Positions 26,513 through 35,487 of a stretch of 64,000 nt of DNA are shown here, in pieces; within the stretch, counting starts at the first letter, position 1; each line of letters opens with the position of its first letter. Source of the stretch: Candidatus Thiodiazotropha endolucinida (lineage in GTDB: Bacteria > Pseudomonadota > Gammaproteobacteria > Chromatiales > Chromatiaceae). Location: contig NZ_MARB01000025.1 of NCBI RefSeq assembly GCF_001715975.1, forward strand, positions 1 through 64,000, written 5' to 3'. The position numbers were made by a program, and so were the translations under genes. The notes under the pieces were generated by a model. It saw nothing but the letters and a program-made list of their open reading frames with translations, was not told the DNA's origin and did not search any database.

Positions 26513-27096
26513 TTTAGGGCCCAGGGTTGGTTGGCATGGATAATCTGCATGGAAATACAGCTTTGCGTTAATCCATTCTATGGCAAGCAAACTGCTAATG
26601 TGTATTGAATTCACCCAGGATATGGCGCGTCACTCCGCTTACCCCTGTACTACCTCAACCAAATGATCCACGAATGTTGTCAGATATTTAACAATTCATG
26701 GTGGGCTGTTTAACGGTCAGAAGTAGCGCCCCTGTGCCGTTTATTTCGACAATAGACCGGTAATTAAAGCCTTGGAGAGGAAGTTTTTTCACAATTTGGC
26801 TCGCCCTGGCTTGTTCAGAGCTCTCTCACCTTAACTGAGACTTGAAATAGCCCTACTATTTTATAGATAATCATAGTTACCCTAAAACTATAGATTCTAT
26901 AGATATATTTGGCCTTATCCCCGCCAGATTCTTTTGGGACGGCCCCAGACGGGCGCTCCCCACTTCACGGCCTTTACCCCGCCGATAGATAAATTGCTTA
27001 CCACAACGAGGCATACAGGCAGTTGGATACGCACGTGTGCGTGCCATTGGTAGCGGTATTCGAGTGGATGATGGACAGGATGCACGGAGATAGTGG
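26513..27096. other. Spacer without an identified gene
   Basis: About 580 bases between divergent genes. Contains the CTATAGATTCTATAG repeat near 26889 and AT-rich stretches, but no convincing reading frame, tRNA or operator. Confidence 0.4.
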
Positions 27097-28914
27097 ATGA
27101 GAAAACGGACACAGGTTCTCAGTCGGTCCAAAGGGCGATCAGGCAAAGGTCGGCCCCAGATCAGAGGAAAACCTAAAGCAACCCAGTCGGATACTGGGTT
27201 GGCTGAGCGTATCGTCACCTTATTCAAGGACGGAATCCTTGTTACCGACCTTGAATTGAATATCGTGGAGATCAATCAAGCCTTCACCAGGGTAACGGGA
27301 TATACCAGAGATGAAGCCTTGGGCAAGACGCCTCGTATACTCTCTTCGGGACGGCATGGCAGAGACTTTTACTGTCAGATGTGGGACGACTTGAATGAAA
27401 AAGGCCATTGGCAGGGAATCATCTGGAATCGAAGAAAAAATGGTGAGATCTACCCCGAGTGTCTCTCGATCGAAACCATTGCAGACACGCGGGGTGAACC
27501 GACCCACTATCTGGGGATATTTTCCGACATAAGCCACCAGGAAGCGATCAAGAATCAGGTCCACCATATGGCTTACTACGACAACCTGACAGGCCTGCCT
27601 AATCGGGAGCTCTTCTCAGATCGACTCGAACTGAGTATTTCCCAGGCAATAAGGGAAAGACTGATGGTCGCACTCTTTTTTCTCGACCTGGACCATTTCA
27701 AGGATATCAACGATTCGCTTGGCCATACCATTGGCGATCAACTATTGAGTGCGGTAGCCCGCCGTTTAACGGATACTCTACGGGAATCGGATACTATTGC
27801 CCGTTTTGGCGGTGATGAGTTCACTGTTATTCTTTCCAGAATCTCGGACAAAAGACAGGTTGAGAACGTCGCCAAAAAAGTTATCGCAACTTTCAAAAAG
27901 CCCTTCAGGATAGACAACCATGATATATACATCAGCACCAGTACCGGAATCTGCCTGTTTCCGGAACATGGGGATAATTGCGAGAATATGATCAGACATG
28001 CCGACACTGCAATGTATCAGGCAAAAGATAAAGGGAAAAACTGTTACGCGTTCTACACCTCAGAGATGGGTGAATTGCATAATAATCGTGTTTATCTGCG
28101 GGATGAACTTCGCAGGGCGCTTAGTGAACAAGCCGTGAGCCTGCTATTCCAGCCGCAAATCGACTTGCTTGACAACCATATCAATGTCATCGAAGTGATG
28201 CCTCACTGGCAGCATCATGATATGGGCGTCATACCTCCAATCAAATTCATACCCATTGCGGAAGAGAGTGGCTTGATACATGAACTTGGCAGCTGGACCC
28301 TCGACACAGCATGTAATCAATTGGCTGCCTGGCGCCATAAGTTTGATATCGATCTGCGTATTGCACTGAAAATTCCAGGCATCCTGCTTTCAACAGGCAA
28401 ATTTGACACACAAATTCAACGTGCACTGAGTTTATACAATTTGCCGAAGTCCTCACTTGAATTGGAAATCACCGGCAGCGTGCTCATTGAAAAAATGCAA
28501 GAAGCACATAAGTCACTTTCCAGAATCAGTCAACTTGGAGTACGACTCACTATCGATGATTTCGGCGCCGGCTTTACTTCACTAAACTATATCAAGCGTT
28601 ATTCCATCGATAAAATAAAGATTAACCGATCCTATATCTGTGACATCAAATCCAGCGAATGCGACAGGCTGCTGGTCAGAACCATCATCAATATGGGACA
28701 TAACCTCTCGCTTCGAGTCATTGCAGAAGGTATAGAAAGTGCCGAGCAGCTGGAGTGCTTGGAAGAGTTCGGTTGTGATCTTGCACAAGGCAGTTACATC
28801 AGCAATCCGTTGAACGGTTTGGAGCTGGAGAAGCTGCTTGCGCGGCAACCTCCGGGACAGACGCCATTAATTCGGATGGGTAGTAAAGAAACTGATTCAA
28901 TCTATAAAATTTAG
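27097..28914 (+). CDS. PAS-GGDEF-EAL protein with a degenerate EAL domain
   Basis: 605 residues, no membrane segment. A PAS domain (about 40-150) with PAC; a GGDEF domain with intact RFGGDEF (about 237), so a c-di-GMP synthase is likely; then an EAL domain whose catalytic set is damaged: EVMPHW instead of EALIRW, IALKIPG in place of the metal-binding Asn motif, ITGSVL instead of ITESVL, and KINRSY for KIDRSF. DDFGAGF and AEGIE remain. So phosphodiesterase activity is doubtful and the domain may only bind c-di-GMP. GGAG eight bases before the ATG supports the start. Confidence 0.88.
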   Translation: MRKRTQVLSRSKGRSGKGRPQIRGKPKATQSDTGLAERIVTLFKDGILVTDLELNIVEINQAFTRVTGYTRDEALGKTPRILSSGRHGRDFYCQMWDDLNEKGHWQGIIWNRRKNGEIYPECLSIETIADTRGEPTHYLGIFSDISHQEAIKNQVHHMAYYDNLTGLPNRELFSDRLELSISQAIRERLMVALFFLDLDHFKDINDSLGHTIGDQLLSAVARRLTDTLRESDTIARFGGDEFTVILSRISDKRQVENVAKKVIATFKKPFRIDNHDIYISTSTGICLFPEHGDNCENMIRHADTAMYQAKDKGKNCYAFYTSEMGELHNNRVYLRDELRRALSEQAVSLLFQPQIDLLDNHINVIEVMPHWQHHDMGVIPPIKFIPIAEESGLIHELGSWTLDTACNQLAAWRHKFDIDLRIALKIPGILLSTGKFDTQIQRALSLYNLPKSSLELEITGSVLIEKMQEAHKSLSRISQLGVRLTIDDFGAGFTSLNYIKRYSIDKIKINRSYICDIKSSECDRLLVRTIINMGHNLSLRVIAEGIESAEQLECLEEFGCDLAQGSYISNPLNGLELEKLLARQPPGQTPLIRMGSKETDSIYKI

Positions 28915-29119
28915 ATTATTTATGGAAATACCAGGCATTGGTATGACACGCACAATGTAGATTAAGTTACAGATCCTTCAAGGAGAATAATGTGTAAATA
29001 ATCTTAAAATCGTACCGGCAACTGACAGACGTCATGGTTAACCTTCACTACAGATAGTAGATTCATTTTTTACAATGGAGCCAGGCTTTCTCGATATACC
29101 CGATTAGGCCTGAAATAGG

Positions 29120-29710
29120 ATGGACAATAAGGCAAAATTGCTGATAGTCGACAAACATCAATCATCATCCGATGCTATGGCGGTGACACTGAAGTCATTA
29201 GGCTACAGGATAGTCTCAGCAGATGATATTCAAATTGCGGCACAACTCAATTTCCATGAAAAGCCTGATCTGGTCATTCTGGATATACGGATCCCCGAAC
29301 ACTCGCTCATTGAGTTGACGAGTGTATTGCTGGACTCAGGATCTGCCTATGTATTTCTTCTGCAGCATTTTAACGATATTCAGTCAAAGCTTGATGAGAG
29401 CCAGAGATCTCTAGGATTTCTTGTCAACAGTGATGACCACACTATACTGCTTTCCGGTATCGAATCAGCTTTGACCTGCTCCAGGCAGATCAGATATCTG
29501 CAAGAGGAAGAACAACGATGCAGCAAGTCATTAAAGGCAGAAAAAGCAATTAATATCGTTATCGGCATTTTAATGGAACGCTACAACCTGAATCGCGACA
29601 GTGCATACGAATTGTTGCGCAGCAAAGCGCGGTCGGAGCGCCGAAGAGTGATCGAACTCGCCCAGGAAATACTCGACGCTCACAGTATATTCAATCAATT
29701 AAATCAGTAG
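29120..29710 (+). CDS. ANTAR-domain response regulator with atypical receiver
   Basis: 196 residues. Receiver-like domain (1-115): Asp55 is in place (LVILDIRI), but the usual acidic pair is VDKH, with only Asp11. Linker, then an ANTAR domain (about 136-190: AEKAINIVIGILMERYNLNRDSAYELLRSKAR), which binds paired RNA hairpins and blocks terminators. So this is a likely antitermination regulator with altered phosphorylation. 200 bases after the GGDEF-EAL gene and codirectional, but no target operon with paired hairpins was identified nearby. Confidence 0.8.
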   Translation: MDNKAKLLIVDKHQSSSDAMAVTLKSLGYRIVSADDIQIAAQLNFHEKPDLVILDIRIPEHSLIELTSVLLDSGSAYVFLLQHFNDIQSKLDESQRSLGFLVNSDDHTILLSGIESALTCSRQIRYLQEEEQRCSKSLKAEKAINIVIGILMERYNLNRDSAYELLRSKARSERRRVIELAQEILDAHSIFNQLNQ

Positions 29711-30041
29711 CTCGACCTGCAACTTTTCATGTTTCTGTTATTTCAGCTCGTCAAAGTCTGCGGAATAAACAGATCAACCATCCACATACAATGAGGCTAC
29801 AAATTAATCGATCGCCGTTTGTCTTTACCCTTTCATATATTGCCTGCTCATTCAGACAGGCCAGTTGTTGTGATGCCGATCACAATATAAAGACCCATTT
29901 GGATTTATCCACTCCGTATCGTCCACGACCGATTTAAACCACTGAAGTTATAAAGAATTAACATTCCAACACGGCTTTTTTCACCGATATGGTCTTTTCA
30001 AGCATTGCCGCTATGACGTAGACTCAGAGTTTGACGGAGTG
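29711..30041. other. Intergenic region upstream of the ExeA-like gene
   Basis: About 330 bases with no gene. It holds a CRP-like palindrome (annotated separately) and an AT-rich run that could carry the promoter. Confidence 0.5.
29868..29885. promoter_or_regulatory. CRP/Vfr-like binding site
   Basis: TTGTGAT-GCCG-ATCACAA, a perfect 7-4-7 palindrome that contains TGTGA-N6-TCACA. Located about 155 bases upstream of the ExeA-like gene, so cAMP-CRP-type control is possible. Confidence 0.5.
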
Positions 30042-32543
30042 ATGGAACATTCGTGGATAACTGGCGAAATGTACGAGTCATATTTTGGATTCAAGGATAC
30101 ACCCTTCAGACTAAGTGCTGATGAGACGTATCGCTATGCCCACAAAAACTATCTCCGCGCCTCTGCCCATCTCGCCTATGCATTGGAACAAGGTGAAGGA
30201 TTCGTCTTGATAACCGGTCAACCCGGTTCGGGTAAAACGACCTTGATCAGGGATGTCATCTCGGAACTCGATGAAACCAGATACCACACTCTCAACCTAG
30301 TAACCAGCCAGCTGCAAGCAGAAGAACTCCTGAGGAAGGTGGCGCTGGAATATGGATTTCCTGCTGAGAGCTACAATAAGGCAACACTGCTGACCATTAT
30401 ACATAAACACCTTTCAACATTGCACGAAAAGGGAAAACAGTCGATTCTATTCCTCGATGAAGCACAAAATCTCTCCCCGAACGGATTGGAGGAACTGCGT
30501 TTACTATCCAATCTGCAACAGGGAAAGCACTCCCTTTTGCAAGTAATCCTGGCCGGCCATGATGATCTGCGCCGACTCTTGCTGAGTCCGGATATGGAGC
30601 ATATCCAACAAAGGCTGATTGCAATCTGCCAGATTGATTCTCTACCCCTGGAACAGACCAAGGCGTACATTATTCATCGACTTGAGCATGCGGGCTGGCA
30701 GAGTGACCCACAGATAGAGGATGAGGTCTTTCATCTAATTCACGCGGCTTCTCAGGGTGTACCCAGAAACATCAACCACTTGATGAGCCACCTGTTGCTT
30801 TTAGCCTATCTTGAAGAGAAACATAAACTGACCGACGAAGATGCATTAACCGTCATAGAAGAACTGGTTGACCAGCAGCGCATTAACTTGACCGGCGAAG
30901 TGAGCTTCGAGCGTTTTGTTAGTAATTATCGCGCTGGAAAACAGCAGCAAATAACACACCATGCCGTCGCCAATACATCGGGGGCTTCCCTGCCGCAGGA
31001 GTGTGATCACTGGCCCATTGAGCAGCAAGAAAACTTTATCACAGTCAACCAATCCATCAGTAAGCCCCTCACTCCGGCAAACGATAAGATGACTCCTGAG
31101 AGTGACATTGAACTAAAGAAACCTGAATCGGAATGGTTTCTGTGGCGTGATGACACACCAGGAGAAACAGTAAAAGAAGTCGATCCGGCGACAGGTACAA
31201 ATACACCAAAATCCGATCAAGCGCACTATTGCAATGTGCAAACTGAGGAATCCGGGATTCATGGCAAGGGACCTGGACCCGAGCTAACACTCCCCAATGC
31301 CGATGAAATCTGGAACGGAACAATTAAGTCTTCGGATATGGATACACTTTTTCCCGGTAATCGGCAACAGGAATCAATCATTACCGCTGAATCATCCAAA
31401 CTGCAATCAACCACTCAGCCTGTTGGTGGAGAAGTCTTCAGGGATAGTGAGCACCGCTGGGGAGGTGTCTGGTTCATGTCCAGCGGCAACAGCACAATAC
31501 AACCCAACAAAAACCTACATCAGTGTGCAACCACGCTATCAGATAACACACTGCCGGACAGGTCGATACTGAAGCTGGATCACAGTATCGCAGACGAAGA
31601 TAATCTGAGCATGCCTGCAGTCTGGGTTGAGGATTCTCCGGATATCACTGTCACTGGCAATGAAGAGTCCAATCAGCCTCGAAAGGTACCCGACAAGGTC
31701 GCAACTCTGAGACGATCCTTCATTCACGTGATCACGTTGGTCACCATCGGTCTGATGGGATTGCTGGCAGTGCAAATGCTTCCTGACCGGATCAGCCTTT
31801 TTTTCAACGAAGCTGAAATACAACAATCAGACTTGATTGATATCTCAAAGCAAGTTGCACCCCCTTTGAAACAAGAGAACTTACAAGACAAAACGCCCTC
31901 CAATTCGCCAGACCTGGACAGGACTGTAAAACAAGTTAAAGTGACGCCTGTAACCCCACCCGAACAGGATCTAACCGTTGTTCAAGAAGCAAGTAGTACA
32001 GAAGTTCATGAAACTGATCAGCCTGATGACTTTTCAATGAATTTGCAACATATTGGAAATAACGAGTCAACAGCACATCCACAATCGACAAAAATCATCG
32101 ATGCTTTGGAAGCCAAACACGAGGCCAGTGAAATAGTGACTTCTAAAGTTATCCCTCTTGAGATAGGTAAATCAGATATCAGCTCGTTTCACAATATTGA
32201 GTTGGCCAAGCGTTATATTGTCTATTTCGATTTCAACACCTCCGACATATCTTCTGACTATAAACCACTGTTGAAATCCATCCGCAATAAGATGCTGCTT
32301 GATGAGAACAATATTTTAAAAATTACCGGTTATGCCGATGCCCAAGGAAGTGGCAACTACAATTATCGCCTGTCACTGAAGCGTGCAGAAGAGGTAAAGG
32401 AATATTTCACCATACGCGGCATTGCCGATAACCGGTTGCACGTTGCCGCGGTCGATCCAGTAGATAACGGTGGTATAAGACCGGAAAGCATCGATGCCAG
32501 ACGAAAAACAAGACGGGTTGAAGTTATCCTTTTTCCTAAATAA
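30042..32543 (+). CDS. ExeA/GspA-like AAA ATPase fused to an OmpA peptidoglycan-binding domain
   Basis: 833 residues. N-terminal AAA ATPase: YFGFKDTPFRLSAD, Walker A GQPGSGKTTLI (about 58), Walker B ILFLDEAQNLS, and a helical lid; a long low-complexity, Gln/Ser/Thr-rich region (about 280-560); one membrane helix (about 564-585); another flexible stretch; then a C-terminal OmpA domain (about 720-833) with YFDFNTSDIS, TGYADAQGSGNYNYRLSLKRAEEV and RRKTRRVEV. This resembles GspA/ExeA, which remodels peptidoglycan for secretion assembly, with OmpA as the wall-binding part. No secretin or GspB gene is adjacent. Start uncertain: ATG 30042 or ATG 30069. Confidence 0.82.
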   Translation: MEHSWITGEMYESYFGFKDTPFRLSADETYRYAHKNYLRASAHLAYALEQGEGFVLITGQPGSGKTTLIRDVISELDETRYHTLNLVTSQLQAEELLRKVALEYGFPAESYNKATLLTIIHKHLSTLHEKGKQSILFLDEAQNLSPNGLEELRLLSNLQQGKHSLLQVILAGHDDLRRLLLSPDMEHIQQRLIAICQIDSLPLEQTKAYIIHRLEHAGWQSDPQIEDEVFHLIHAASQGVPRNINHLMSHLLLLAYLEEKHKLTDEDALTVIEELVDQQRINLTGEVSFERFVSNYRAGKQQQITHHAVANTSGASLPQECDHWPIEQQENFITVNQSISKPLTPANDKMTPESDIELKKPESEWFLWRDDTPGETVKEVDPATGTNTPKSDQAHYCNVQTEESGIHGKGPGPELTLPNADEIWNGTIKSSDMDTLFPGNRQQESIITAESSKLQSTTQPVGGEVFRDSEHRWGGVWFMSSGNSTIQPNKNLHQCATTLSDNTLPDRSILKLDHSIADEDNLSMPAVWVEDSPDITVTGNEESNQPRKVPDKVATLRRSFIHVITLVTIGLMGLLAVQMLPDRISLFFNEAEIQQSDLIDISKQVAPPLKQENLQDKTPSNSPDLDRTVKQVKVTPVTPPEQDLTVVQEASSTEVHETDQPDDFSMNLQHIGNNESTAHPQSTKIIDALEAKHEASEIVTSKVIPLEIGKSDISSFHNIELAKRYIVYFDFNTSDISSDYKPLLKSIRNKMLLDENNILKITGYADAQGSGNYNYRLSLKRAEEVKEYFTIRGIADNRLHVAAVDPVDNGGIRPESIDARRKTRRVEVILFPK

Positions 32544-32545
32544 TA

Positions 32546-32563
32546 ACAATCATATGATTGTTG
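32546..32563. terminator. Palindrome between convergent genes
   Basis: AACAATCAT-ATGATTGTT, perfect, located just after the ExeA-like stop and before the 3' end of the LolA-like gene; a bidirectional terminator is possible, without a T-run. Confidence 0.3.
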
Positions 32564-32605
32564 AAATTAGAAAATGGTTCTTTGGAGCCAGGGCTCATGA
32601 ATCCG

Positions 32606-33580
32606 CTATCGCTTGATTTTCCGCAACGTCCTCTCTGTCCAGAAACTGTTTTTTCGATCACTGTTCATATCAACTACCTTGCGCAGTATCACAGCCAGGC
32701 TCTGTTGACCTGTTCTCAGGTCGATACCGTACCAATACTTCCAGAACAATGCTCTCGGATCACCTTCTCCCTCTGCATTCACCAGGCCCCAATCTCGGTC
32801 AATAATTTTAATTAATCTGTCATTTTTATAATATAGGGTCCGATAATCGGCAAAACTTTCCGTATCCACATAGCTGATTCGATAGTCATACCACCAATTT
32901 TTGGATTTTGTCGTACTTTTCAAGCCGTATACTACCCTACCCAAATGACGGCAACTACGTTCAGGTATTCGCTCTGTATAGCGAAACATCTTCCCCTCAA
33001 GTTCATTCATCATACCAAGACAGGTACGCATCTTTTTCTTACCCAATAGCACGTGTGTTTCATCATCGGGTTTACGCAGAGTGACATCACCGAAGGTAAA
33101 GACACTGCCGCCCCAGGCGTCCTTCTGGCGCGGCTGGGCAAAGCGTCTGATCTTGCGTACTCTGGGAAGCCATACCATGTAATCATGACTCTTCCTGTCA
33201 TCCTTGTACTCTGTGATCAGCATGCCGGTACCGCGCAGATTCCCGGAATGGAAGATCGCCAGATCACGGGAGCGGATGGCATCATCCTCTTCATAATTAT
33301 TATTTAGATGACGCTCTACAGCCGTGGTTATCGGACTACCGTTTGCCGACTTGTTGATCAGTACGCTCAGGGTGCTACCACGGCGTTTTATGGAGAAGTT
33401 ATCAAAGGCATAGAAGTGGTTGGCGAAATAGACCTGTTTAGCTACTTCAACCGCGTCGATCTCCATATCGTGAGAAGGGTAGACCAGATTTCGGCCTATA
33501 TCCGCCTGTGATTTCAATGCATAGCCTAGAAAAAAGCATAAATAAACACTGTTTTTTAAAAAGAGATCCATTCTTTTCAT
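32606..33580 (-). CDS. Exported LolA-like (outer-membrane lipoprotein-sorting family) protein
   Basis: 324 residues, signal peptide with hydrophobic core about 8-22 and cleavage near SQA. The conserved body contains SHDYMVWLPRVRKIRRFAQPRQKDAWGG and later FADYRTLYYKNDRLIKII, matching the LolA-like family that often sits beside RND-type exporters or cell-envelope proteins. Here no exporter is adjacent; a small exported partner lies upstream in the same direction. Likely a periplasmic carrier; cargo unknown. Confidence 0.72.
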   Translation of the reverse strand: MKRMDLFLKNSVYLCFFLGYALKSQADIGRNLVYPSHDMEIDAVEVAKQVYFANHFYAFDNFSIKRRGSTLSVLINKSANGSPITTAVERHLNNNYEEDDAIRSRDLAIFHSGNLRGTGMLITEYKDDRKSHDYMVWLPRVRKIRRFAQPRQKDAWGGSVFTFGDVTLRKPDDETHVLLGKKKMRTCLGMMNELEGKMFRYTERIPERSCRHLGRVVYGLKSTTKSKNWWYDYRISYVDTESFADYRTLYYKNDRLIKIIDRDWGLVNAEGEGDPRALFWKYWYGIDLRTGQQSLAVILRKVVDMNSDRKNSFWTERTLRKIKR

Positions 33581-33627
33581 ACACCTTTCCTCTAACTTGC
33601 CATGTACCGTTCATTCTATATCCGTGA

Positions 33628-34008
33628 CTAATCTTTCGATTCGCGTGTGTATTTGAAAATATCCTTTTTGACACGATCGATGTCACCTGTTGCCAGATAG
33701 TCCCTGTGTAGTCGTTCCTTGAAATTGCCGGGTAGGTTTTTGTAGAAGATAAAACTACCGGGAGACTTTTCCTGTAAATATTCTGAAAATCCATTCAGAT
33801 CCATCAAGTGTACGGAACCGTCCTCTACATTGCCCATCCAACCTGAACTGACAGGAGGATGGAACTCATTTGATGCGAACTCCGCAACATCCGCCTCAAC
33901 AGCTTCTATGTAACCGGGATCGATGGCGGATACGGTGCCACATTGAAAAGCACCAAACAACAAATAGTACAAATGCGCTGCACGCATCCTGATCGTTGCA
34001 GCTGGCAT
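33628..34008 (-). CDS. Small exported protein of unknown function
   Basis: 126 residues with a signal peptide (cleavage about VSA-ID). The mature part is acidic and aromatic with no known motif. AGGAGGGCAT before ATG 34008 is an excellent ribosome-binding site, which decides the start. It precedes the LolA-like gene by 47 bases and is likely cotranscribed with it. Confidence 0.65.
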   Translation of the reverse strand: MPAATIRMRAAHLYYLLFGAFQCGTVSAIDPGYIEAVEADVAEFASNEFHPPVSSGWMGNVEDGSVHLMDLNGFSEYLQEKSPGSFIFYKNLPGNFKERLHRDYLATGDIDRVKKDIFKYTRESKD

Positions 34009-34356
34009 ATATGCCCTCCTTAATATGATCACTGTTTATTATATAAATAAATTGAGTTTAAATTTTACGTTATGTGGTTCCGTCTTTACACATATCTCAC
34101 AACATCCAATGTATATTCAATCATTACTACAGTAAAGCGATCCACTTCCATAGTTGACAATCACCAGATACAGCCATACTTCTGTATCATATACCGCAAT
34201 ATAACAAGAACTTGTCAAAACGTTAAGAAACCCTGTACTTTGCAGTTATTCACATAAAAAACGAGTAATATTGACAGCCGCGTATAACAGATCGGACATG
34301 GCGTGTTATATGATAAAGATTGGATTTGTGAAGAGGCGTTTTAAAGAGATCCGATT
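34009..34356. other. AT-rich divergent promoter region
   Basis: About 350 bases, strongly AT-rich, between the small exported protein and the DUF535 gene. It must carry both promoters; no single -35/-10 pair stands out, and no RNA gene is evident. Confidence 0.45.
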
Positions 34357-35343
34357 ATGTTCAAACAGTTATCTCTTATCTTACAGTCTTCATCGAAGAT
34401 TACTGTTGATCCAGAACATCGGCGAACAAAACTAAGTCCCCTCAAGTATGGTCCGCTCCTGGGACGGAGCCTCTATTTCGCCATGGCACTCCTCAACAGC
34501 AAAGATATATTCCGTATGGACCAAAAAACACAGTCTCATTTCAAGCATTTGATTGAGGCACATCCCGAAGCCATTCCCAGCATCTTCTGGCCCTACCAAT
34601 GTATCAGTTGGGATACATCTGATCGAGTTAATTATCTTTACAATCATTTTATGACTCTACCCGAGCTGAGACATCAAATCGACTACCTGGCAAACCATCA
34701 GTGCACCCTCGTGGATGCGGACAATATCTATCCCAGGCTCCGGATTGTAATTGACAAGAATGATCTGTTTATGAGAGAGGGTATGATTACACTCAATCTA
34801 TTTACTGGCCATGAACGGATCTTCACTCTGGCATTTTCGCTGTATAAAAATAATGCCAATCAAATCTGCGCCATTGCCGGCGCGATTCAAGGCCGTAGAA
34901 TGGACAGTATCACCGATCTCTATCGTGATATGACCAAAAGAACTTACGGCATCAGACCGAGGGATCTAATGATCGAGGCTTTTCAAACTCTGTGCAGGTC
35001 GTTGGGCGTAAAAAAGATATATGCCGTCACAGAGTCACACAGGCAACATAGACACCATTTTTACTGCTTGAATAACAAACATAACCAACCAAGTCTCAAC
35101 TATGATGAGGTCTGGTCAGATCGTAGCGGTATCCGCTGTAATAGCACTTTTTTTGAGTTACCCCTGGACCCCGTACGAAAACCGCTGACACACATCATCT
35201 CAAGGAAGAGATCCATGTATCGGAATCGTTATAGCTTGTTGGAGGGACTTGAACAGGCGATTGAGCAGGGCCTTTCAGTCCTTGGGTCGTTGGCATTACA
35301 CGAACATAATTATTACAAACCGGACATTCAGTATGCCGATTGA
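34357..35343 (+). CDS. VirK/YbjX family protein (DUF535)
   Basis: 328 residues, soluble. Conserved family segments such as LVIVIDKND-like RLRIVIDKNDLFMREG, AFSLYKN, AIAGAIQGR and the C-terminal HFYCLNNKHNQPSLNYDEVWSDR mark the VirK/YbjX family, known from Shigella and Salmonella in surface-protein localisation and antimicrobial-peptide resistance; the biochemistry is unknown. Stands alone. Confidence 0.75.
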   Translation: MFKQLSLILQSSSKITVDPEHRRTKLSPLKYGPLLGRSLYFAMALLNSKDIFRMDQKTQSHFKHLIEAHPEAIPSIFWPYQCISWDTSDRVNYLYNHFMTLPELRHQIDYLANHQCTLVDADNIYPRLRIVIDKNDLFMREGMITLNLFTGHERIFTLAFSLYKNNANQICAIAGAIQGRRMDSITDLYRDMTKRTYGIRPRDLMIEAFQTLCRSLGVKKIYAVTESHRQHRHHFYCLNNKHNQPSLNYDEVWSDRSGIRCNSTFFELPLDPVRKPLTHIISRKRSMYRNRYSLLEGLEQAIEQGLSVLGSLALHEHNYYKPDIQYAD

Positions 35344-35487
35344 ATTGTATCGATAAAAGAGACGGGTTTCATGACTATCTCAGGTATAAAATGAATGCCA
35401 TTCGATACTCTCGCCAGTGCTTATCGATACTGAAATTAGTTGCAGGATCAAAACTGGTAAATCACTGTCACTAAATTACTGGACGGA

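Noticed and set aside
28975-29000. AAGGAGAATAATG start signal before the ANTAR gene
   Set aside because: The ribosome-binding site is good, but the frame ends after three codons (ATG TGT AAA TAA). It is at most a leader of no known kind.
29711-30038. Possible c-di-GMP riboswitch upstream of the ExeA-like gene
   Set aside because: The conserved GEMM core sequences were not found; only a CRP-like palindrome is visible.
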